From DTU015 sp964406505 (lineage in GTDB: Bacteria > Bacillota > Sulfobacillia > Fermentithermobacillales > Fermentithermobacillaceae): a stretch of 54,232 bases of DNA. Below the pieces are notes generated by a model. That model had not been told where the DNA came from. It searched no databases and saw nothing but the letters and a program-made list of their open reading frames with translations. Shown here piece after piece: positions 1 to 6,009 of this stretch. Position numbers and translations under genes: made by a program. Positions within the stretch are counted from its first letter, which is position 1, and every line of letters starts with the position of its first letter. The stretch is from contig CAYORX010000011.1 of the NCBI GenBank assembly GCA_964406505.1, positions 1 to 54,232 on the forward strand. Reading direction: 5' to 3'.

Positions 1-30
1 TCTTAAAGATAAAAATAGTGGATATTTAAT

Positions 31-729
31 TTGGCTCATGAAGCCGTTATTAAAGGGCGTATCGATATTTTCTTCGCTAACAACGTTACCATAAAAAATT
101 TTAAGATCGAAAGAGTGGTTCCCAATCAGGGTCCAAGCATCAAAATCGGAGCGTGGCACACTGACCAACAAACTTATGGAGTTTCGGATCATGGTGTTGA
201 AGGTATCAAGATCTTAGATAATATTATCGACGGCCAAAATCTAGGAACGGAAGATGTCAAGAATGCAGGTATTCATATAACCAACTCTAGTGTCGAGGTA
301 CATAAAAACCACATAAAGGGCAATAAAGGTAACGGTATTTTTGTAGATGCAAACACCGTGGCCGTAGCGCTATCAGAAATCTGCATACTAATTGAACACA
401 ATGTTATAGAAAATAATCGAACTGGCATCAACTTTAACACTCCAATTACTTCGGTTTTCAATGATTCATACGTCGACATTGTGGAAAATGAATTTATCGA
501 CAACACTGCTCATGGTATTTCTATAGGTGCGGTACCGACAAAGTTTGTCATTGAAGATAATATCTTTGATGGAAACGCTAGAAGTCATTTTTCAGACAGG
601 CGTTATACTTACGAAAATGAAGAATACGAAATTTCACCTGGCAAAGACGATATTATAAGTGGCAATACCATCATCGGGTTTTACGAGTGGAAGGATGCCG
701 GTGATAGGTGGCTGCTCGAACCGAAATAA
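31..729 (+). CDS. right-handed parallel beta-helix repeat protein, 5'-incomplete
   Basis: The 232-residue product is made of repeated short strands with asparagine ladders (NVTIKNFKI, NIIDGQN, HNVIENNRTGI, NEFIDN, DNIFDGN), the pattern of right-handed parallel beta-helix proteins such as pectate-lyase-like or NosD/CASH carbohydrate-binding folds. No catalytic residues can be named. The only available start in this frame is a TTG at 31 without a convincing ribosome site, and an in-frame stop lies at 16-18. The family is usually much longer and secreted, but no signal peptide is seen here. It is therefore either the 3' remnant of a longer gene broken by a frameshift or a decayed copy. It ends 34 nt before a strong terminator and faces the minus-strand matrix operon. 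Confidence 0.6.
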   Translation: MAHEAVIKGRIDIFFANNVTIKNFKIERVVPNQGPSIKIGAWHTDQQTYGVSDHGVEGIKILDNIIDGQNLGTEDVKNAGIHITNSSVEVHKNHIKGNKGNGIFVDANTVAVALSEICILIEHNVIENNRTGINFNTPITSVFNDSYVDIVENEFIDNTAHGISIGAVPTKFVIEDNIFDGNARSHFSDRRYTYENEEYEISPGKDDIISGNTIIGFYEWKDAGDRWLLEPK

Positions 730-763
730 AACGTATTAGAATCTGTATTCTGTGAATGAAATG

Positions 764-818
764 ATACGCCCTACCGTGAGACGAACGATTAGGTGCTTGC
801 TTGTAGGGCGTATTTTTC
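764..818 (+). terminator. intrinsic terminator between convergent genes
   Basis: ATACGCCCTAC (764-774) pairs perfectly with GTAGGGCGTAT (803-813), giving an 11-bp stem with a 28-nt loop, followed by a T run. It fits termination of the beta-helix gene. The opposite strand lacks a matching T run, so it probably acts mainly on the plus strand. Confidence 0.7.
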
Positions 819-831
819 ACAGGTGTTAACG

Positions 832-2247
832 CTAATAATTAGCCGACCTTCTTTCAATTACTTTTTTAGTTATGGGCTTTTGATAAAACAGCAAAACGGC
901 AGGTATCAAAAGAAAAGTCACTCTTCCTATCACAGTGTTAGCGAAAAGTATGAGTGCTCCCAGCCAACGGTTTCTTCCATAGTATATTCCAATAATGTTT
1001 TCTAACTTTACTGTCTTCACCATAGCACCCACATCAGACATAGGAGGATAATTGTCAATGTCAACTACAAAGTCGTCTTCTTTTTTATCGATAACTCTTT
1101 CCACATAAACAACGTTATTTTCTTCAAATAAAATGATGGTCCCTATATCAATCGTTACTTCATCCCCAATTTTTTCAAAATAGCTAAGGTCATTAAGCAT
1201 TATGGCTGGTTCCATCGTTTTAGATTTAAATATATAGGGAATGATCCCATTAATTGAAAATTCGTTTCCGAAGGTAGAAGCGTTAATTATAAGAATCAAG
1301 GTATTTAAAGAAAGTGCGGCGAAAATAAATACGATCAAAAACGAAGTAATGGCGAAATCGAGAGCTTTTTGTCGGCGAGCTATCTTTTCAAAATCTATTA
1401 ATGGTTTGCGATGGCCTGTTGCTGAATCAATTAACACTACCGACGAGCGAGATGGCAAAATACCTTCATACATGTTGTATGGAAAGTTGTAATACATAGA
1501 TATTATACGTGCCCTAATTACGCATACAATGCCACATGCCAACACTATTGCCCCGGCCGCAGGCATAAACAATGTTCTGTTCAAATTGAATAGATTAGCT
1601 AAATTCTGCATAGATACCCTATTTGATAACACGGTGTAATGGCCAGACGCGTGCTTTAATATTTGTAAGGCAAAGATAGAAAAGAAAATGAAGTAGCGTG
1701 CATTAGTTACAGTTTTTATAAATAACGATAGCATCATGGCGATAACGCTTATAATAATTAAATCAATGAGTCCGGTGATGTACAAGGCGGGGAAATAGGC
1801 TAGAACTAGATGATATTTTAAAAATAACGTCAAAAAAGTAATAAAGGCAAAACCTACTGTATAAACGAAGGTAACTGAAAGCAGCATCGCCATTAGCTTT
1901 GCGAAAATCATTATTCTCGGATTGTATCCCATTTTAACTAATAGGTACCATGAGTTCTTTTTAATTTCATAAAAGAAAAGGTCCTCATAATTAACGATGA
2001 AATAAAGGGTGTTCATCACAAGAGCAGTATGGATGTAGATGTAGAGTGTAGAAAAATAACTAGCTTGCATGATTTCAGGTACCGTATCGTAAATCACGCT
2101 TTCTTTAAGCAAGAGAAATATGAAATATAATGCGAAAGAAAAAAGACCTATGAACAAGCCAAAAACTATTTTGTTGGAAGTACTTATTTTGTTTTCAGCA
2201 TATCCTTGGCGAAATTCTTTACTTAAATAATCGTTTTCGTAAAGCAT
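832..2247 (-). CDS. ABC-2-like membrane permease fused to a catalytically degenerate S26 signal-peptidase-like domain
   Basis: Residue numbers are from the ATG at 2247 (471 aa). About six hydrophobic segments lie between residues 25 and 250, like an ABC-2 type permease, followed by a cytoplasmic stretch and another membrane helix near 300-322. The C-terminal part (about 335-460) resembles a SipW/ER-type signal peptidase: KSKTMEPAI stands where SGSMEPT is expected, VYVERVI where VTHRI is expected, and VDIDNYPPMSD aligns without gaps to TKGDNPINSPD of the neighbouring real peptidase. Thr344 replaces the nucleophilic Ser and Glu383 the catalytic His, while both Asp positions (398, 405) remain. 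A final membrane helix (about 430-455) matches the usual C-terminal helix of this family. An in-frame ATG at 2274 has no ribosome site; ATG 2247 has GGGAG upstream at rather long spacing. The gene overlaps the end of the upstream ABC-like gene and is last in a four-gene operon. Function inferred: membrane partner of the matrix export/processing machinery, not a peptidase. Confidence 0.7.
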   Translation of the reverse strand: MLYENDYLSKEFRQGYAENKISTSNKIVFGLFIGLFSFALYFIFLLLKESVIYDTVPEIMQASYFSTLYIYIHTALVMNTLYFIVNYEDLFFYEIKKNSWYLLVKMGYNPRIMIFAKLMAMLLSVTFVYTVGFAFITFLTLFLKYHLVLAYFPALYITGLIDLIIISVIAMMLSLFIKTVTNARYFIFFSIFALQILKHASGHYTVLSNRVSMQNLANLFNLNRTLFMPAAGAIVLACGIVCVIRARIISMYYNFPYNMYEGILPSRSSVVLIDSATGHRKPLIDFEKIARRQKALDFAITSFLIVFIFAALSLNTLILIINASTFGNEFSINGIIPYIFKSKTMEPAIMLNDLSYFEKIGDEVTIDIGTIILFEENNVVYVERVIDKKEDDFVVDIDNYPPMSDVGAMVKTVKLENIIGIYYGRNRWLGALILFANTVIGRVTFLLIPAVLLFYQKPITKKVIERRSANY

Positions 2248-3232
2248 ATTGCCGGTCAATCTCCCTATAGGCATTTTTTACCGTTTTGGGGTTGATTTTT
2301 ACTTTTTGCGGAGCTAATCCAGTTTCAACAATTTTTTTGTAAATTATAAACGGGTTAGAACTATTCGCACTATTTTCATATACCAAAAGGCGGTTATCGA
2401 TTATTGAGAAATTTTGTTCAGGCAAGTAAACCTGAAGATTGTTTTTGATTTCCAAAACATTTTCATCTTCAACTACGAGCAGCAGATTATCATAATCGCG
2501 GCGCAGGTGTTTCACCTCTCCTTGATATATTACAATTCCATCACGCACATATGCAGTATGGGTGCATGCTTTTTCTATAAGGGGGCAGTTTTGTGTACCG
2601 ATTATCAAAGTTTTTCCCGCGTTTACGATTAATTTTGAGATTTTGCCTAAAGCGTCGGTGAGAACTGTGTCGAATTCAAATTCAGGTAAATTGAATACGA
2701 TTATAATGCTGTCTGAGTAGTATGCTGCTATTAGAGTTATGACAGATTTTTCGCTTTCGTTTAATTTCTTTATGGTCGATAGCGAAATGTAACCAAGACC
2801 TAGATCTATTAAAAGTTCGAATATTTCGTCTTGACGATAGACAGAGCTGCCTTTTTGTTGGGCAGTTGCAAACATCAAAAATTCTAACACGTTCATGTTA
2901 TCGTAAGGCATGGTTGAGGTGCCTATATAAAAGACATGATCTAAAACGACACGTTTTTTTCGCATCATGCCCTTTTCTGCTAATACGCATTTACCATCGC
3001 GATATGGACCAATGTTAGCCATAATCTTTAGAAGTAATTTGATTTCAAAAAGGGATCGTCCGTAAATTCCCCAAGATTCCGATTCTTTCATGATTAAACT
3101 TATATCCTTTAATACCGGTACGAACTCTTTATTTTTATCGATATAATGTTCTATCGAAGAGATTTCTTTCATAAACACAGTCGTTTTCTTGGCTCTTGAT
3201 TCACATTTCGTTTGTTTAGATTCTTGTATCAC
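2219..3232 (-). CDS. ABC-transporter ATPase-like protein with all catalytic motifs degenerate (pseudo-ATPase)
   Basis: The 337-residue protein keeps the outline of an ABC nucleotide-binding domain: VLKDISLIMKES (residues 40-51) precedes the P-loop position, TLIIGTQN and VRDGIVIYQGEV match the H-loop strand and the dG.ivyeG element. Every catalytic motif is altered. The Walker A region reads GIYGRSLFEIKLL (55-67) with no GKS/T, the signature is LNESE (157-161) instead of LSGGQ, Walker B is IIIVFNLPEFEFD (176-188) with Asp to Asn and Glu to Leu, and the switch His is Gln214. Only the D-loop Asp188 and the Pro remain. A C-terminal extension of about 100 residues has no recognised domain. The start is GTG 3232, with GAGG seven nt upstream, 13 nt after the signal peptidase stop. 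The reading frame is intact and long, so it looks like a maintained non-hydrolysing scaffold rather than a pseudogene; this is inference. Confidence 0.65.
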   Translation of the reverse strand: MIQESKQTKCESRAKKTTVFMKEISSIEHYIDKNKEFVPVLKDISLIMKESESWGIYGRSLFEIKLLLKIMANIGPYRDGKCVLAEKGMMRKKRVVLDHVFYIGTSTMPYDNMNVLEFLMFATAQQKGSSVYRQDEIFELLIDLGLGYISLSTIKKLNESEKSVITLIAAYYSDSIIIVFNLPEFEFDTVLTDALGKISKLIVNAGKTLIIGTQNCPLIEKACTHTAYVRDGIVIYQGEVKHLRRDYDNLLLVVEDENVLEIKNNLQVYLPEQNFSIIDNRLLVYENSANSSNPFIIYKKIVETGLAPQKVKINPKTVKNAYREIDRQYALRKRLFK

Positions 3233-3245
3233 TTAAGTACCTCTA

Positions 3246-3788
3246 CTATGTGAAAGGAATTTTAATTAAAAACACGGCGATGACTCTATTAGGCACAAGT
3301 AATTCTATATCGGGTGAATTGATAGGGTTGTCTCCTTTTGTGCGGTAATTCACATTACCCTGGTCATCGGTTAACACGTCTATGATCCTGTGGGTAACCG
3401 TAGTTCCGGACATGGTTTTAAACGTTACGATGTCCTTTTTCTGTAAGGCGTCGGGGTTTTTTGGTTTTCGCGAAAGTATTATCGTACCAACTGGTAATGT
3501 TGGTTCCATGCTGCCCGATTCTATTTTATATAAATAAAAACCAAACACAGCAGGTATCTGACCTTTTGATTTTGCAATGTTTACCGATGCCAGTATTGCT
3601 AGAAGTGATAAGATAACCGCAAAGAAAGTTAACCATCCTGCAACTTTCAGCACCAATTTAAATTTATCCCGTCGGTTTTGATACCTACGTTTACGAATAG
3701 CCTGGCGTCCGGCAGGTTGTTTAGCATCTAAAATAGTTTGGCGCATCGCTTCAATTTGTTCAGGTGTAGTGTATTTGGTTTCAAGCAT
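3246..3788 (-). CDS. sipW: SipW-type (ER-type) signal peptidase I
   Basis: Predicted membrane-bound signal peptidase of family S26B that would cleave the TasA-like precursor encoded just upstream. The 180-residue protein has a long basic cytoplasmic N-terminus (about 1-45), one membrane helix (about 46-70), then SGSMEPT with nucleophile Ser93, VTHRI with catalytic His133, and TKGDNPINSPD with Asp153/Asp160, the full SipW-type active site. Unlike typical SipW proteins it ends at VIAVFLIKIPFT, without the second C-terminal membrane helix. That helix is present on the degenerate peptidase-like domain two genes downstream. The ATG at 3788 is preceded by GAGGGAGAA. It is separated from the TasA-like gene by a terminator-like hairpin and lies 13 nt before the ABC-like gene. 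Confidence 0.88.
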   Translation of the reverse strand: MLETKYTTPEQIEAMRQTILDAKQPAGRQAIRKRRYQNRRDKFKLVLKVAGWLTFFAVILSLLAILASVNIAKSKGQIPAVFGFYLYKIESGSMEPTLPVGTIILSRKPKNPDALQKKDIVTFKTMSGTTVTHRIIDVLTDDQGNVNYRTKGDNPINSPDIELLVPNRVIAVFLIKIPFT

Positions 3789-3840
3789 CGGGCAGTTCTC
3801 CCTCTATAAACTGCTATAGCTAATATTACCACACTAATAC

Positions 3841-3875
3841 GGAAAAGAAAGAACCGCCTTTAAAATCGGCAGTTC
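3841..3875 (-). terminator. intrinsic terminator/attenuator between tasA-like gene and sipW
   Basis: Read on the minus strand, GAACTGCC (3875-3868) pairs with GGCGGTTC (3858-3851) around a 9-nt loop (one G.U pair), followed by TTTCTTTT. It lies between the structural gene and the processing genes, so partial termination here would yield more fibre transcript than peptidase transcript. Confidence 0.65.
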
Positions 3876-3916
3876 CCTGGTTTTTTGAACTGTTAATTGC
3901 TTATGCCGCCTCAAAC

Positions 3917-4444
3917 TTATTTCTGGATACCGGTGACCGACACTTTAATCGATGTTCCATGCTCAGCACCGACATAATAGATACTATCGGTGACACCTAA
4001 GGGCCATTCAATTAAGATGGTGTAAATTTTTTCTTGTTTGCTTTCGCTTAACTTAAACTCGTCAAAGAACTTAATAGTGCCGGTACCCAATTTCGTTAGC
4101 GTGTTATCATTTTCGTCCGTAATGCTAATCTTTAAAGGTTCTATGGCGCTTTTGCCATATGCGGCGTCTATATCTATCGTAAAATCCAAATCCATAGCAG
4201 TTTCGCTTACAACAGTACCATCATGATTCTGTACGCTGAATTTCCATTCAACAGTTTCGCCTGGTGCGATTTCAACATTTTCTGAAATAGTGTTGGTTTG
4301 GCCTGGCTCAAGTACAAATTCTTTAGCAGTAACACTGCCATGAGCTAAGTTGTCAATTGCGATGGTATAACTAGATAAAGTGCCTGCGGTTACGGAACTT
4401 GCTATAGCTAAAACTAGCATTGCAACAAAAGCAAGCCTTTTCAC
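3917..4444 (-). CDS. TasA/camelysin-like secreted protein with SipW-dependent-type signal peptide
   Basis: Predicted exported matrix or surface protein of 175 residues. Starting at GTG 4444 it has a basic N-terminus (MKRLAF) and a hydrophobic core ending AIASSVTAGTLSSYT. This is followed by a conserved-looking stretch IAIDNLAHGSVTAKEF resembling the region after the signal peptide in SipW substrates (TAGTL... then NITAKSF-like). The mature part is beta-rich with LEPGQTNTISENVEIAPGE, like the NLKPGD element of TasA. An upstream in-frame ATG at 4492 lacks a ribosome site, whereas GTG 4444 has GGGAGGA six nt upstream, which decides the start. Immediately downstream is a SipW-type peptidase, the known partner of TasA and camelysin in bacilli. 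Control by the c-di-GMP-type riboswitch at 4532-4620 is inferred. Whether it polymerises is unknown. Confidence 0.78.
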   Translation of the reverse strand: MKRLAFVAMLVLAIASSVTAGTLSSYTIAIDNLAHGSVTAKEFVLEPGQTNTISENVEIAPGETVEWKFSVQNHDGTVVSETAMDLDFTIDIDAAYGKSAIEPLKISITDENDNTLTKLGTGTIKFFDEFKLSESKQEKIYTILIEWPLGVTDSIYYVGAEHGTSIKVSVTGIQK

Positions 4445-4485
4445 AAATTTTCCTCCCAATTTTGGTGCTTTTATGTTTGAACTAA

Positions 4486-4520
4486 CTGGCATTTTGTTAT
4501 AAGATGCGAAAAAATGCCAG
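4486..4520 (-). promoter_or_regulatory. leader hairpin between riboswitch aptamer and start codon
   Basis: On the minus strand CTGGCATTTT (4520-4511) pairs perfectly with AAAATGCCAG (4495-4486), a 10-bp stem with a 15-nt loop. No U run follows, so it is not a simple terminator; it may be part of the riboswitch expression platform or an mRNA stabiliser ahead of the SD at 4457-4451. Confidence 0.45.
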
Positions 4521-4531
4521 CGATACTTCTT

Positions 4532-4620
4532 GCGGCAACTAGCTATTTTATTCCAAGTATACAGTTGAATTTAGACTCTATAGTTTTGCGCGGCAGACTT
4601 TCGCCTTCTTTGCATTTCGC
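4532..4620 (-). ncRNA. c-di-GMP-I (GEMM) type riboswitch aptamer
   Basis: The minus-strand leader of the TasA-like gene carries the conserved landmarks of the GEMM-I/c-di-GMP-I aptamer in the right order. GCAAA is at 4613-4609, a stem capped by a GAAA tetraloop is at 4602-4599, and CGCAAA is at 4590-4585. GTCTAAA, the tetraloop-receptor side, is at 4576-4570, and TAGCTAGTTGCCG is at 4545-4533, closing the second stem (AACTA with TAGTT). These match the well-studied Vc2 pattern GCAAA / GAAA / ACGCAAAG / CCUAAA / GUAGC..GGUUACCG. It lies between a promoter (4665-4691) and GTG 4444. c-di-GMP binding is inferred from the pattern; the ON/OFF sense cannot be read. Confidence 0.75.
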
Positions 4621-4664
4621 ATGTCGGATACTAATTGTTACACGTAGATCCTATTTTTACTAAG

Positions 4665-4691
4665 ATTATAAGGATTTGATTGCTATGTCAA
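4665..4691 (-). promoter_or_regulatory. sigma-A-like promoter of the matrix operon
   Basis: Minus strand TTGACA (4691-4686) and TATAAT (4670-4665) are 15 nt apart; the overlapping TAATCT gives a 17-nt spacing. Transcription would begin about 40 nt before the riboswitch aptamer. Confidence 0.55.
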
Positions 4692-4730
4692 GCGATGTTT
4701 TTCCATTTATTGCAGAAAACTGATGCTCTA

Positions 4731-4760
4731 TTGACACCTCGACTGTTCCCGTGCTATCTT
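4731..4760 (+). promoter_or_regulatory. hrcA promoter
   Basis: TTGACA (4731-4736) and TATCTT (4755-4760) with 18-nt spacing, directly ahead of the CIRCE operator. It is divergent from the matrix-operon promoter. Confidence 0.6.
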
Positions 4761-4768
4761 CGAGATGA

Positions 4769-4795
4769 TTAGCACTCGTTGGCCGTGAGTGCTAA
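4769..4795 (+). promoter_or_regulatory. CIRCE operator (HrcA binding site)
   Basis: A perfect copy of the CIRCE inverted repeat: TTAGCACTC, nine nt, GAGTGCTAA. It sits at the expected transcription start and 15 nt before hrcA, so HrcA should repress its own gene and release it on heat stress. Confidence 0.97.
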
Positions 4796-4810
4796 AAAGG
4801 GGGGTGGGAA

Positions 4811-5830
4811 TTGACACTTAACGAAAGGAAAGCTCAGATACTCAGGGCGATAATTCAAGATCATGTAAAAACTGGGCTTCCCGTTGGTTCAAGGGCTGTG
4901 GCGCGAAGGTATCCGCTTGGTGTAAGCGCTGCAACTATCAGAAATGAAATGGCTGATCTTGAGGAAATGGGATACCTTGATAAGCCGCACACTTCGTCAG
5001 GGAGAGTCCCTTCAGATAAAGGTTACAGAATTTATGTCGACAAACTTATGACCGATGTGAAAATTTCACGCAGGGAATCAGCTATTATTGAGTCATTGTT
5101 TCGTTCTAAAATCCGAGACGTGGTATCTTTGCTAAAAGAAACGGTTCGAGCTTTATCGGAAGCAACCAGTTATCTTGCGTTTGTACTTGGGCCGGAATAT
5201 GATAGCACTACCTTTGAAGCTATCCATCTGTTACCTGCATCTGCCGGGAAGGCCATTTTAGTTATCGTTAGTGACGCCGGGGTCGTAGAAAACTGCGTTA
5301 TAGATGTTCCGACCATGTCACGCGACGAAATGGAATATGTATCCTACGTATTAATGGAGCATTTTTGCCATGTAGGGTTAGACAAAGTACATTCTAAGGC
5401 GCAATCGCTGCTTAGCCGTGAAGCATCGCGTTATGCCGAGATCATCATTCAAGTAGCTGAGTTTTTGCATACTATTACCGAGGATATCGAAGCAGAAAAA
5501 GTGTATATGGGCGGAACAGCAAACCTGTTGAGTCAACCAGAATTTAGGGATGTGGATAAGATTCAAGAATTATTGGAAGTGCTGGAAAACGGGGCCTTAA
5601 TACGCAATGTTGTTCTTTCTCAATCGCATACTACCGTCCCTGCGGTGTCAATAGGTGAAGAAAACGAAATGCAAAAAATAAAAGATTTCAGTATAGTATA
5701 TGGAACTTTCAAACTTGGCCAGAGTGCCGGGAGAATAGGTCTGTTAGGGCCAAGAAGGATGAATTATCCAAGAGCAGTTGCGATCGTCAGGCTTTGCGAG
5801 GAAAAATTAAACGATTACTTTGTTCGTTGA
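4811..5830 (+). CDS. hrcA: heat-inducible transcription repressor HrcA
   Basis: HrcA binds CIRCE and represses chaperone genes. The 339-residue product has the normal family length. Its N-terminal winged helix contains SAATIRNEMADLEEMGYL and the conserved PHTSSGRVPSDKGYRIYVD stretch (about residues 34-75), followed by the GAF-like domain. The start is TTG 4811, preceded by GGGGTGGG, and the protein begins MTLNERK as in relatives. It is preceded by its own promoter and CIRCE. In most Bacillota grpE and dnaK follow; here the next gene is dnaJ after a 179-nt gap with a hairpin, so hrcA may be a separate transcript. Confidence 0.96.
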   Translation: MTLNERKAQILRAIIQDHVKTGLPVGSRAVARRYPLGVSAATIRNEMADLEEMGYLDKPHTSSGRVPSDKGYRIYVDKLMTDVKISRRESAIIESLFRSKIRDVVSLLKETVRALSEATSYLAFVLGPEYDSTTFEAIHLLPASAGKAILVIVSDAGVVENCVIDVPTMSRDEMEYVSYVLMEHFCHVGLDKVHSKAQSLLSREASRYAEIIIQVAEFLHTITEDIEAEKVYMGGTANLLSQPEFRDVDKIQELLEVLENGALIRNVVLSQSHTTVPAVSIGEENEMQKIKDFSIVYGTFKLGQSAGRIGLLGPRRMNYPRAVAIVRLCEEKLNDYFVR

Positions 5831-6009
5831 AATGAGATTGAAATAAGTTTAAACTTAAAAATGATTGAAAATTGACTAAAACTGCTCGCTCAGCGCGAAA
5901 AATGCAGCATTTGCAGTTTTAAGTGTAAGGCTCATTTATATCGTGCAAGTTGAGGTAATATAAGCATTGGGGACAGTTCTTAATCTTATAGTTGTGTGGA
6001 GGAAGACTT
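5831..6009 (+). other. hrcA-dnaJ intergenic region with hairpin
   Basis: No gene is seen. TAAGTTTAAACTTA at 5844-5857 is a perfect palindrome. AAAACTGC (5878-5885) pairs with GCAGTTTT (5913-5920), a possible terminator of hrcA ending in TTTT. This is where grpE and dnaK normally lie. No second CIRCE is visible ahead of dnaJ. Confidence 0.5.

Noticed and set aside
832..3232. Interpreting the two degenerate matrix-operon genes as ordinary pseudogenes
   Set aside because: Both frames are long and uninterrupted, with plausible ribosome sites and tight spacing, unlike the clearly broken transporter remnants at 42427-43615.
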